Below are positions 34,477-42,995 of a stretch of DNA of 64,000 nucleotides, piece after piece. The translations under genes were made by a program, and so were the position numbers. Positions within the stretch are counted from its first letter, which is position 1; each line of letters opens with the position of its first letter. A model generated the notes under the pieces. The model saw only the letters and a list, made by a program, of their open reading frames with translations, did not search any database and was not told the DNA's origin. This DNA comes from Thioglobus_A sp964344985 (lineage in GTDB: Bacteria; Pseudomonadota; Gammaproteobacteria; PS1; Pseudothioglobaceae), in assembly GCA_964344985.1 (NCBI GenBank), contig CAYFPI010000002.1, positions 58,301 through 122,300 on the forward strand, written 5' to 3'.

Positions 34477-36441
34477 TTACTCACCTAGACCCATTTGGAT
34501 GTAACCTGTTGGACAAACATCCGCACAGATGTGACAACCAACACACTTAGAGTAGTCAGTATCAACATATCTACCTAGTGTAGCTTGATCTTTTTTAACT
34601 TTAAATACTGCATCTTGTGGACAGTACATTACACAGTTATCACACTCGAAACATAGGCCACATGACATACAACGAGAAGCTTCTTTTTGCACTTCTTCTT
34701 CTGTATAACCAATTAAACGCTCTTCAAAGTTACCTAATACATTATCAACATCCACTAACTTATGATCACGCTGGTTACGATCTTCATGATCGAAATGACC
34801 TAAGAATAATTCTGTATGTGAAATGATTGATGCATAAGAACGGTCTTCATAGTTATGAATTGCATAACTTGCAGTATCTGTACCTTCACCTGGTGTACCG
34901 CCTTTAGTGTACTCTGTTGGAGAAAGATCCCACTCATCAAGCTTCTTAGCAAGATCAAAGTAATGTACGTCAACTTTGTTACGTGCTTTTTGATCTTTAC
35001 CACTTAGGTAATCACCAATACTTTCAGATACAATTGCCGCTTGACCAATTGCTGTTGTTAGTAAGTGTGGACGAACCACGTCACCACATACAAAGAAACC
35101 TGGCTTGCTAGGAATTTGGTAGTTCTTATCTGCATCAATAAAGCCATGCTCATTAAAGAATGAACCATCAATACCTTCAGAGTCAACACCTTGACCAATT
35201 GCAGATACAATTAAATCACATTCAATATCAAATTCAGAACCTTCAATTGGCGTTGAGCCATCTTCTTCTAGACGCTGGAAACGTAGTGCAGTTGCACGAC
35301 CGTTATCATCTGTAATCACTTCAACTGGGCTCAACTGACCTTGGATATCAACACCTTCACGAGTCGCATCATCAATTTCTTCTTGTGCCGCAGGCATGTC
35401 TTCTAATGTTGAACGCGTGGTAAGTAATACATCTGCGCCAAGACGCTTAGAAGTATCAACAACATCATGCGCTGTATCATTAAAAATAATGTGCTCTGGA
35501 CGATCTTTATCAGCAGCATTAGAGATGTTGCCTAAACGACGTGCAACTGATACAACGTCGATTGATGTATCACCACCACCAATACAAATTACTTTACCAG
35601 TAATGTGCTGCAAGCGACCCTGGTTGTAAGCTTCAAGGAAAGCAACACCAGATACACAGTTAGAAGCATCACCACCTGGAATTGGTAGTGTACGACCACT
35701 CATTGCGCCAATGGCAAACAATACCGCATCAAACTCTTTTTCTAATTCTTCAACAGTTACATCAACACCCACTTTAGTATTTAGTCTTGTTTCAACACCT
35801 GTTGCAATAATACGGTCAATCTCATGAGATAAAACATCACGTGGTACACGGTAATCAGGAATACCGTACATCATCATACCGCCCAGTTGATCGTACTTAT
35901 CAAATACTGTTACGCCGTGACCTTGACGACGAAGTTGTAATGCTGCAGCTAAGCCACCTGGGCCACCACCAATAATTGCAACTTTCTTACCCGTATCGGC
36001 AGCATTAATTTCAAATGTGTAACCTTCTGCTTTAGCATTGTCACCAATAAACTGCTCAACCGCGTTAATACCTACTGTATCTTCAACTTCGTTACGATTA
36101 CAACCATCTTCACAAGGCGCAGGACATACACGACCCATTACTGAAGGGAAAGGATTTGCAGAAGTTGAACGACGGAATGCGTACTCTTGCCAAGACATAT
36201 CACCACTTGGCTTCTCCATACCACGAACAATATCTAACCATCCACGAATGTTGTGACCAGAAGGACATGAGCCTTGACAAGGAGGTGTTTGCGTAATGTA
36301 AGTAGGACACTTGTAAGAAGTATCTTCTTTAAAAATCTTCTGATTCCATGGAACTTTTTTCTGATTATCTCCATCATCAGTGTATAGTCTAAAAGTATGA
36401 TTTTCACCTTTGGTTGGTGTGCCATATGGGTTCTTTTGCAT
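34477..36441 (-). CDS. dsrL: DsrL, NAD(P)H-linked Fe-S flavoprotein
   Basis: A 654-residue cytoplasmic protein related to the glutamate synthase small subunit, essential for sulfur oxidation in purple sulfur bacteria and proposed to carry electrons from DsrAB to NAD(P)+. Seen here: an N-terminal cysteine-rich segment (CPTYITQTPPCQGSCPSGHN), FAD-binding IIGGGPGGLAAALQL (about residue 155), NAD-binding ICIGGGDTSIDV (about residue 285), and two C-terminal 4Fe-4S motifs (CMSCGLCFECDNC, CVGCHICADVCP). The C-terminal ferredoxin domain distinguishes it from GltD at 42996-44429. Confidence 0.95.
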   Translation of the reverse strand: MQKNPYGTPTKGENHTFRLYTDDGDNQKKVPWNQKIFKEDTSYKCPTYITQTPPCQGSCPSGHNIRGWLDIVRGMEKPSGDMSWQEYAFRRSTSANPFPSVMGRVCPAPCEDGCNRNEVEDTVGINAVEQFIGDNAKAEGYTFEINAADTGKKVAIIGGGPGGLAAALQLRRQGHGVTVFDKYDQLGGMMMYGIPDYRVPRDVLSHEIDRIIATGVETRLNTKVGVDVTVEELEKEFDAVLFAIGAMSGRTLPIPGGDASNCVSGVAFLEAYNQGRLQHITGKVICIGGGDTSIDVVSVARRLGNISNAADKDRPEHIIFNDTAHDVVDTSKRLGADVLLTTRSTLEDMPAAQEEIDDATREGVDIQGQLSPVEVITDDNGRATALRFQRLEEDGSTPIEGSEFDIECDLIVSAIGQGVDSEGIDGSFFNEHGFIDADKNYQIPSKPGFFVCGDVVRPHLLTTAIGQAAIVSESIGDYLSGKDQKARNKVDVHYFDLAKKLDEWDLSPTEYTKGGTPGEGTDTASYAIHNYEDRSYASIISHTELFLGHFDHEDRNQRDHKLVDVDNVLGNFEERLIGYTEEEVQKEASRCMSCGLCFECDNCVMYCPQDAVFKVKKDQATLGRYVDTDYSKCVGCHICADVCPTGYIQMGLGE

Positions 36442-36458
36442 CTCGAATCTCCTTATTA

Positions 36459-38051
36459 TTATTCAGCTTGCTCTGATTCAGCCTGCTCAGCATTATCAGC
36501 ATCAGTTTGTGGTTTGTCCAAAATAATTGCTTCACTCACTAATTGGTGAACACTTACAATCATGTATGGATCAAAATCAAATTTAGGTAGTACTTTAGAG
36601 AATTGCGATTTACAAATTGCACAAATCGCTGCCAAAGTATCTACACCGTTATTTTTCTCTACTTCTTTTAGTGCTTGCATTCTTGGCATTGCACCTTTAA
36701 CACGTATCTCCATTAAGTCATCTGTCAATAGACCACCACCACCGCCACAGCAGAAAGTAGACTCTTTAATGGTTGAACGCTCCATGTCAACGTAATTATT
36801 ACNNNNNNNNNNATTACAAACTGCTTTAATTACCTCACGTGGAAGAATAAATTGTCCGCCTGGAATACCACCCATGTTAGTTGCACGAGCAACGTTACAT
36901 GAATCATGGAAAGTAACCGTACGGTCATCATTTTCACTCTTATCGAAATTCAACTTGCCGCGTTGAATTAGATCATGAGTGTATTCAATAATATGCTGTG
37001 GTTGTGGGTAGCGATGATCTAACTGGTCTTGTAGTTTTTGACCAAATTCATCACTTGCGCCAGCACCAACACCAGATAGTGTATTCCAAAAGCTATAAGC
37101 AACACGCCAAGCATGGCCACACTCACCAACCATAACGCGCGATACTTCAAGATCCAATGCTGCCTTACGAATTCTAAGTGCTGCTTTACGCATCACATCA
37201 TATGAGCCAATAAACATGCCAAAGTTTGCACCTTCAGATGCATATGAGCTCATGGTCCAAGAAACACCGTCTTGATAGAAAACCTTACCATAGCCAATCA
37301 AGCCATCAATATGCGGCTCTGCAAAAAAGTCTGCTGATGGTGTGATTAATAAAATCTCAGCACCTTTTTGATCAAGCGGGTACTTAACCGGCGCACCAAA
37401 ATCTTCCTCAACCTCTTCTTCAAGATCAAGCAGTGTATCTTTAAGTGCAGGCTCAGGCAAACCTAAGTTGTTACCAACTGTAAGTGCCTTACCTAGGATT
37501 TGGTTACAATATTTTTGACCAAGACCAACTGTGTCTAATACTTCACGTGCAGCCATTGAGATTTCAGCTGTATCAATACCATATGGGCAGAATACTGAAC
37601 AACGACGACATTGTGAACACTGATGAAAATAGTTGTACCAGTCATCAAGCATCTCATCATCTAACTCTTTTGCACCTACTAATTTAGGGAAGTATTTACC
37701 TGCAAAAGTAAAGTGACGACGATAAACACTACGGAATAAATCTTGACGTGCAACCGGCATGTTTCTAGGATCCGAAGAACCTAAGAAGTAATGACACTTA
37801 TCAGTACATGCGCCACATTTAACACATGAGTCTAAAAAAACTTGCACAGAACGATACTTAGTTTTAAGCTCGCCCATCTTGGCAATGGCAACTTCTTGCC
37901 AATTATCTATCTTCTCACCAGGAAACCCTAGTGGGTTTTGAAATTCTTCTGAAGACTTAAATGGACCTTCACCATCCATAATTCCTTCATTTAATTCAGG
38001 AATCTGGATATAAGTTGGTAATTCTGGGATGTCAAATTCTTTAGCAGCCAT
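36459..38051 (-). CDS. dsrK: DsrK, catalytic Fe-S (HdrD-like) subunit, interrupted by an N gap
   Basis: Cytoplasmic subunit of DsrMKJOP thought to oxidise or reduce the DsrC disulfide. About 527 residues with two 4Fe-4S motifs (CVKCGACTDKCH and CSQCRRCSVFCP), GECGHAWRVA, and the CCG-type site FCCGGGGG of the HdrD family. Ten Ns (36803-36812) lie between ...AVCN and NNYVDMERS. The flanks share GTAAT; merging them yields AVCNNYVDM in frame, so no sequence is probably missing. The acidic C-terminal tail is not conserved. Confidence 0.93.
   Translation of the reverse strand: MAAKEFDIPELPTYIQIPELNEGIMDGEGPFKSSEEFQNPLGFPGEKIDNWQEVAIAKMGELKTKYRSVQVFLDSCVKCGACTDKCHYFLGSSDPRNMPVARQDLFRSVYRRHFTFAGKYFPKLVGAKELDDEMLDDWYNYFHQCSQCRRCSVFCPYGIDTAEISMAAREVLDTVGLGQKYCNQILGKALTVGNNLGLPEPALKDTLLDLEEEVEEDFGAPVKYPLDQKGAEILLITPSADFFAEPHIDGLIGYGKVFYQDGVSWTMSSYASEGANFGMFIGSYDVMRKAALRIRKAALDLEVSRVMVGECGHAWRVAYSFWNTLSGVGAGASDEFGQKLQDQLDHRYPQPQHIIEYTHDLIQRGKLNFDKSENDDRTVTFHDSCNVARATNMGGIPGGQFILPREVIKAVCNXXXXNNYVDMERSTIKESTFCCGGGGGLLTDDLMEIRVKGAMPRMQALKEVEKNNGVDTLAAICAICKSQFSKVLPKFDFDPYMIVSVHQLVSEAIILDKPQTDADNAEQAESEQAE
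36803..36812. other. Assembly gap (10 N) inside dsrK, probably a false gap
   Basis: Plus-strand flanks end ...TTATTAC and begin ATTACAAAC; the shared five bases ATTAC suggest two overlapping contig ends that were scaffolded with a default 10-N spacer instead of being merged. Merging restores the dsrK frame. Confidence 0.8.
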
Positions 38052-38052
38052 G

Positions 38053-38826
38053 TTATTCGTCCTTACCTAATGTTTGTTCTAATCTCACCTCGTGCTCAGC
38101 CTCTTGCTTTAAAGCCCATGGTGATACGTGACGCTTCTTACGAGCATCATCAACTTGATTTCGTGTTGGTGAGAAAAATACACCTGGAACATGTAATAGT
38201 TTAGAAATTGGAAAAATTGCTAACAATACAAACACCATAAACAAATGTACTAATAAGTTTGTATCAGTTGGCAAGTCTGCCCAGTTAAAAGTTACCAATC
38301 CAGAGGCAAAGTCTTTAACTGACATAATATCTGTATGATTTTCAGTAAATGTCATCATTGCACCACTAAAACCAATCACTATCAGCATTAGTAACATTAA
38401 ATAATCACTCGGTGCTGAAATGTAACGAATACGCTGTACAAAAATACGACGTGCTAATAAGCCTAACAAGCCAATAACCATTGCAAAAGCGGCGTATTTA
38501 AACGGCTGCATAAGCAAGAAAATTTCAGGCAAATCGCCTGGAACAAAATAACGTAGATGGCGTACTAAAACCAGTAGTAATCCAAAATGGAATAAAAATC
38601 CGAATAACCAGATCCATTTGTTTGATTTGAAAAGACTTTCAAATAAAGTCACTTCACGAATCATGCGCATTACCACACCTGTTTGTGTTAATTGGGTTGG
38701 TGCAGTAGGAATTTTTAAAGGTGCCGGGGTGATCCAAAATTGATAGATCTTTCTACCCATACCAACTAAAAATATCGCTAACGAAATATAAAATAAAGCG
38801 GTAAAAATAATGCTTATTGTTGACAT
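38053..38826 (-). CDS. dsrM: DsrM, NarI-like membrane subunit
   Basis: Heme b-binding membrane subunit of DsrMKJOP. The 257-residue protein has about five or six membrane helices with His residues in LFHFGLLLVLVRHLRY and LLVHLFMVFVL-type segments that can ligate heme, and SKLLHVPGVFFSPTR at the cytoplasmic end. It lies one base before dsrK. It is separated from dsrC by 76 bases that carry a hairpin with a T run. Confidence 0.94.
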   Translation of the reverse strand: MSTISIIFTALFYISLAIFLVGMGRKIYQFWITPAPLKIPTAPTQLTQTGVVMRMIREVTLFESLFKSNKWIWLFGFLFHFGLLLVLVRHLRYFVPGDLPEIFLLMQPFKYAAFAMVIGLLGLLARRIFVQRIRYISAPSDYLMLLMLIVIGFSGAMMTFTENHTDIMSVKDFASGLVTFNWADLPTDTNLLVHLFMVFVLLAIFPISKLLHVPGVFFSPTRNQVDDARKKRHVSPWALKQEAEHEVRLEQTLGKDE

Positions 38827-38857
38827 ATTGCTCTCAAACTCTATGTGTAAAAATGTA

Positions 38858-38887
38858 AAAAAACACCCACATAGGTAGGTGTTTTTT
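38858..38887 (-). terminator. Hairpin with T run between dsrC and dsrM
   Basis: On the minus strand AAAAAACACC and GGTGTTTTTT form a 10-bp stem around a 10-base loop, followed by Ts. It lies just after the dsrC stop and before dsrM, so it could be a partial terminator or RNA-stabilising hairpin that sets dsrABEFHC output above that of dsrMKLJOPNR. Confidence 0.7.
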
Positions 38888-38902
38888 ATTAATCGTATCT
38901 AA

Positions 38903-39226
38903 TTAGATACAACCAGTTGGCTTTGGAAGGCCAGCAAAACGACAGCCTTGCTTACCAGGACCGTAAGGGAATAAAGAGTATAGGTACTTAGAGTTACCTT
39001 TTTCTTTACCAAACTTCTTACCAATTGCCTTTGTAAGTACACGTACTGCAGGTGCAATTTGGTACTCTTCAAAGTATTCACGTAAGAAATTAATAACATC
39101 CCAATGAGCGTCTGTTAATTCAACATCGTCATCTTTAGCCATTTGCTTACAAATGTCTTCGTTCCAATCTTTAAGGTCAACTAAGAAACCTTCTTCATCT
39201 ACTTCTGCGCCTAAAATATCAGCCAT
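38903..39226 (-). CDS. dsrC: DsrC, sulfur carrier protein
   Basis: A 107-residue sulfur carrier that receives sulfur from DsrEFH and forms the trisulfide or persulfide substrate of DsrAB. Both conserved C-terminal cysteines are present in GCRFAGLPKPTGCI, 11 residues apart, with the penultimate Cys being the carrier. The insertion FGKEKGNSKYLYSLFP typical of true DsrC/TusE is present. Compare the shorter paralogue at 54507-54809, which lacks the second Cys and this insertion. Confidence 0.98.
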   Translation of the reverse strand: MADILGAEVDEEGFLVDLKDWNEDICKQMAKDDDVELTDAHWDVINFLREYFEEYQIAPAVRVLTKAIGKKFGKEKGNSKYLYSLFPYGPGKQGCRFAGLPKPTGCI

Positions 39227-39253
39227 TGTATTACTCCTATATATAAATTAAAG

Positions 39254-39550
39254 TTAAACCCAAGAAACCGCAGTTCCGTGTTCAACAACTAGATCAACAA
39301 AACCAGCATAATCAACTAATTTGATATTATCTGCAAGTTTTGATGAAATTCCTCTCGCTTCAACATCACCCTGAAGTGCATATACTCTACCTTGAGTAGC
39401 TAGATCTGCAATCATTGATGAGTTTGCGTTATTCGCCGCGTTAATTACACCGTCTTCAATCAATAAGATAACACTTGTGTCATCAATTGCATTTAAACAA
39501 GACTGTAGTGAATTACGCTCGAAAGATGATTTGTTTACTGTATGTAACAT
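39254..39550 (-). CDS. dsrH: DsrH (TusB-like) sulfur relay subunit
   Basis: A 98-residue subunit of the DsrE2F2H2 hexamer. The N-terminus MLHTVNKSSFERNSLQSCLNAI contains the conserved Cys of the family, and ILLIEDGVINA is the TusB/DsrH signature. Order dsrE-dsrF-dsrH-dsrC agrees with known sulfur oxidizers. It starts 12 bases after dsrF. Confidence 0.95.
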   Translation of the reverse strand: MLHTVNKSSFERNSLQSCLNAIDDTSVILLIEDGVINAANNANSSMIADLATQGRVYALQGDVEARGISSKLADNIKLVDYAGFVDLVVEHGTAVSWV

Positions 39551-39562
39551 ATTAAATCTCCC

Positions 39563-39967
39563 TTAGAAACTCAAGCATACGTCTTGATCAGACATAATTT
39601 TTGAAAGTTCAGCATTAGAAACAACTTTGATAGAAGGTTTTTCTTCCCAATCGTCATCTTCATCTTCATAAACCAAAGGCATAAGATCATCTTCACTTAA
39701 GCCTCTTTCTTCTAAAGATTCAGCCGAAACATAAAGTTTGTTAATATCGTAATCACCTAAAGCGTGAAAAGTTTTAGAAAAGTTTTTCATGCCAATGCCA
39801 TCAGTATTTTGACCTTCAACGATTTGGTAAACACCATCATCGATAAATGCTAAAGATACATCTTGCTCGAAAGCAGCTGCAATTAAAACCACTTCTAATG
39901 ATTCAATTGCATACACAGTGCCAAATGAAGATCGGCGATTTAAATACATAAATTTCTTTGTAGCCAT
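39563..39967 (-). CDS. dsrF: DsrF (TusC-like) sulfur relay subunit
   Basis: A 134-residue subunit of the DsrEFH complex. It starts MATKKFMYLNRRSSFGT, followed by VVLIAAAFEQDVSLAFIDDGVYQI, a clear DsrF/TusC pattern. I chose the ATG at 39967, preceded by GGAG and one base after the dsrE stop; an in-frame upstream extension overlaps dsrE and is not conserved. The C-terminus ends DQDVCLSF. Confidence 0.94.
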   Translation of the reverse strand: MATKKFMYLNRRSSFGTVYAIESLEVVLIAAAFEQDVSLAFIDDGVYQIVEGQNTDGIGMKNFSKTFHALGDYDINKLYVSAESLEERGLSEDDLMPLVYEDEDDDWEEKPSIKVVSNAELSKIMSDQDVCLSF

Positions 39968-39968
39968 C

Positions 39969-40370
39969 TTAATCTCCAAATACCACTAAACGATCTGATT
40001 GAATACCAGCCTCAATCAACTGACCTAGGCCAGAAATACGAAATGCTGGGTGGATATTATTACCTTCAACGCCATTTTTACTTGCTTCAGACTCATCTAA
40101 CATACCACGACGAAGCGCAGCTGCAACACAAACCACAAGCTCAGGATTTCCATCAGCATCTACAATGCCAAGGTCTGCCCAGTTATTAACAACATTACGA
40201 TCGTCTTGCGGTGGAACCGTAAAACGCGATGCATTGTTAACACCATCATGGTAGAAAAATACACGGAAAACTTCATGCCCTTTTTCAATTGCCGCTTTGG
40301 CGAATTGATAAGCCGAATCAGACGCTTGGTGCTGATACGGCCCTTCGTTAACTTGAATAGCAAACTTCAT
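39969..40370 (-). CDS. dsrE: DsrE (TusD-like) sulfur relay subunit
   Basis: A 133-residue subunit carrying the active cysteine of the DsrEFH complex, seen in PELVVCVAAALRRGM (about residue 77). The N-terminus MKFAIQVNEGPYQHQASDSAYQ is typical. I chose the ATG at 40370; a longer frame would run into dsrB and lacks similarity to the family. Sulfur is passed from this Cys to DsrC. Confidence 0.95.
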   Translation of the reverse strand: MKFAIQVNEGPYQHQASDSAYQFAKAAIEKGHEVFRVFFYHDGVNNASRFTVPPQDDRNVVNNWADLGIVDADGNPELVVCVAAALRRGMLDESEASKNGVEGNNIHPAFRISGLGQLIEAGIQSDRLVVFGD

Positions 40371-40387
40371 ACTTAACTTCCCTATCT

Positions 40388-41473
40388 TTAGAAACGAATG
40401 TGAGCAGAAGAGTTTAACTGGTGACGTGAACCTTTCCAATCGTTGATATGGAACTTAGTAAACGGTAATCCAGTATTTTCAAAGAATGCTGGCCAGCCGA
40501 TACGCTCAACCCATTCACCAACTCTTTCCCAGTCACGTGCATCATCTTTATATACAGACAAGATCTTCTTAACCACTGCAGCAGCCTCAGGCCATCTTGG
40601 CGGATTGTTAGGAATGTTAGAAGCAACCAACTTGTGGAAAGAAGGTTTAGATCTAGCATTTGAGTTCTTACCACCAATCCAAATCGCAATGTTTGAATTT
40701 GCAGGATCGTTAATCTGCATTGGAGGACAAGGTGGGAAACATGCACCACANNNNNNNNNNNNNNNNNNNNNNNNNNNNNNNTCAACTTCCAAAGTAGGCT
40801 TGCCATTTACCATTGCTGGACGAATCGCAGCTACTGGACAACGAGCAACAACTGTTGGACGCTCACAAACCATTGATACTAAATCATGGTTAATCTTAGG
40901 TGGCTTAGTGTGTTGAACGTTAAGAGCGATATCACCTTGACCACCACAGTTAATAGAACAACATGAAGTTGTCATGTGTACACGGTTAGGCATGTCTTCT
41001 TTAACAAATTCTTCATGCATCTCGTCCATTAGAGACTTAACAACACCTGATGCGTCAGTACCTGGAATATCACAGTGTAACCAACCTTGAGTGTGTGAAA
41101 TCATTGTTACTGATGGACCAGTACCACCAACAGGGAAGCCTGCTTCAGTTAAAGCTGCAATTAAAGGCTCTACTTTTGACTCTTCTGAAACCATGTATTC
41201 AACATTTGAACGCATAGTGAAACGAACGTAACCATCAGCAAATTCATCAGCAATATCAGCTAATTTACGAATTGTGTAAACATCCATTTGACGTTGTGTA
41301 CCACAACGAACTGTCCAGATATCTTCATTGTTCTTTGAAGTGTGCTTTAATACGCCTGGACGTGGACGATTGTGATACGACCATTGGCCGTAGTTACGAC
41401 GCATAGTTGGGTGCATGTATTGGAAAGGATCTGGGATTCCAGACTCAATTGGCATTCTTGGTGCTTCAGCCAT
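40388..41473 (-). CDS. dsrB: DsrB, dissimilatory sulfite reductase beta subunit, interrupted by an N gap
   Basis: Siroheme-4Fe-4S subunit of reverse-type sulfite reductase. About 361 residues. Seen: MRRNYGQWSYHNRPRPGVL, RCGTQRQMDVYTIRKLAD, SVTMISHTQGWLHCD, the siroheme-associated cysteines in TTSCCSINCGGQGD, and CGACFPPCPPMQIND of the ferredoxin domain. A run of 31 Ns (40751-40781) covers the start of that ferredoxin motif, so its first cysteines cannot be read. The frame is kept across the gap. It is followed by dsrE and preceded by dsrA with a 41-base spacer. Confidence 0.96.
   Translation of the reverse strand: MAEAPRMPIESGIPDPFQYMHPTMRRNYGQWSYHNRPRPGVLKHTSKNNEDIWTVRCGTQRQMDVYTIRKLADIADEFADGYVRFTMRSNVEYMVSEESKVEPLIAALTEAGFPVGGTGPSVTMISHTQGWLHCDIPGTDASGVVKSLMDEMHEEFVKEDMPNRVHMTTSCCSINCGGQGDIALNVQHTKPPKINHDLVSMVCERPTVVARCPVAAIRPAMVNGKPTLEVXXXXXXXXXXXCGACFPPCPPMQINDPANSNIAIWIGGKNSNARSKPSFHKLVASNIPNNPPRWPEAAAVVKKILSVYKDDARDWERVGEWVERIGWPAFFENTGLPFTKFHINDWKGSRHQLNSSAHIRF
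40751..40781. other. Assembly gap (31 N) inside dsrB
   Basis: Together with two known bases the Ns span 11 codons between LEV and CGACFPPC. The expected number of residues here (a short DEKKCICC-like stretch) is smaller, about seven, so the stated gap length may be an overestimate. The frame is preserved. Confidence 0.85.
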
Positions 41474-41514
41474 AATATTTTCTCCTAATTTCTAATTCTT
41501 AATTAATTGTTAAA

Positions 41515-42814
41515 TTACGCGCTTGCTTCGGCTTTTCTATCAAACCATTTAATCGCTTCTTCTTCCCACTGATCCATACGTACATATGGAGAAGTTCGAG
41601 TAGAGTTGATCATATTAGGATCGATTTCTACGCCAATACCTTCTAAGAAGTTAGCAAGACCAATACGCTCAATCATCTCACCTGTTCTTTCGTGCTCTAA
41701 TGCATTTTCAGCAAAGAAGTCAATCACTTCACCTGCTAAATCTTCTAGCTCTTCAAGATCGTCTTCATTATCAAGCTTCATGAATGGGATTACTGTAGTG
41801 CCAAACAAATCACCAATCTTAAGTGTACGCTTACCACCGATTGAAATAGTCACACCCTTGTCATCACCTTGAGCCAAGATAGGATCAACATCGCCATCAG
41901 CAATGTACTTGTGAGTTAGTGGAGAAGTAACGTTTAAACAGTGCATACACTTCACACAGTTTTTGTTATCAATTGTTAATGAGTTATCATCATTAAGTGT
42001 CATTGCGCTTGTTGGACAACGAGACGTAATATTATCAACTACGTATTGAGTGCCTTTATCGGCAACCATTGCTTTCCATAAGTCTTGGTTGATCTTAATG
42101 TCGTCTCTCCAAGTACCAATTACTGAGAAGTCAGCACGTTGAATAGAGTTCATACAATCGTTTGCACAACCTGATACTTTGAACTTCATCTTGTAAGGTA
42201 GAGCTGGACGGTGCATATCATCAAGGAATGCGTTTACTAATGTACGTAGTGCAGCTTGCTCGTTAGTGTTTGACATTTCACAACGTGCAGAACCAACACA
42301 AGACATACCTGTACGTACCGCAGGACCTGCGCCACCCATATCAAAACCGTAGTCATTAAACTCGTTAAAGATTGTTTGTGTTTTCTTCAGTTGCACCTTG
42401 TAACATAATGTCACCTGACTGACCGTGTAGTGCGATCAAACCAGAACCGCCATTATCAACAAACATGTCACACATATCTCTTAATAGTTTAGATGTGTAG
42501 TGGTTGCCTGCTGGTGGCTGAATACGTAATGTATGGAATTCACCTGCTGCAGGGAATACATACTCACCATCATCACCTCTTAATTCGTTAAAACGTGGAA
42601 TTACACCACCACCATAACCGATAACACCTACTGTGCCACCTTTCCAGTAACCCTTTTTAGTTACGTATGATGTTTCTAATGTACCCAGTACGTCACGTAC
42701 CATATCAGCGCCAGCATGATCATCATTAGCAAGTTTTTTAAGACCTGTTACAAACGAAGGCCATGGACCTTTTTCCAACTCATCAAGGTTGGGAGTGTTA
42801 TATAAATTTGACAT
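41515..42814 (-). CDS. dsrA: DsrA, dissimilatory sulfite reductase alpha subunit, frame disrupted
   Basis: Alpha subunit of the siroheme sulfite reductase that oxidises DsrC-bound sulfur to sulfite. The N-terminal part (start 42814) reads through KGYWKGGTVGVIGYGGG and RIQPPAGNHYTSKLLRD to GATEENT, then hits a TAA at 42365-42367. Homology continues in another frame with QTIFNEFNDYGFDMGGAGPAVRTGMSCVGSARCEMS, KVSGCANDC and ferredoxin CVKCMHCLNV to 41515. Restoring a lost CA or AC pair in ACACAAAC (about 42373-42380) joins them into about 433 residues. The C-terminal third has a somewhat long linker after the ferredoxin motif. First gene of the dsr cluster; RBS GGAGAG. Confidence 0.95.
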
Positions 42815-42881
42815 ATTATCTCTCCGATATATTTAAAAATTTTCTATAGGATTTTCCAAATAGAAAATGTGAACGGGTCAA

Positions 42882-42887
42882 ATTATA
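42882..42887 (-). promoter_or_regulatory. Candidate -10 box of the dsr cluster
   Basis: A perfect TATAAT on the minus strand, 68 bases before the dsrA start codon. The sequence 17 bases upstream is not a convincing -35, so an activator may be needed. The inverted repeat at 42903-42925 overlaps where a -35 would be. Confidence 0.4.
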
Positions 42888-42902
42888 CTTAAGCGCAAGA
42901 AA

Positions 42903-42925
42903 ATACCACTGATTATTAGTGGTAT
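42903..42925. promoter_or_regulatory. Inverted repeat between gltD and dsrA (terminator or operator)
   Basis: ATACCACT and AGTGGTAT form a perfect 8-bp inverted repeat around a 7-base spacer. On the minus strand it is followed by TTTTCTT, so it may end gltD transcription. It also lies just upstream of the dsrA -10, so an operator role for the dsr cluster is possible. Confidence 0.45.
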
Positions 42926-42995
42926 CACCTACTATCCCTTAGGGGGTATATATAAGGTTTGAGTCAAGAAATAGCTAAATCGAAATGCGTTTTAA

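Noticed and set aside
42365..42390. Programmed frameshifting in dsrA
   Set aside because: The required shift is +1 (or two inserted bases), and the site has no recognised +1 shift signal; a lost AC/CA pair in a short repeat fits the family alignment better.
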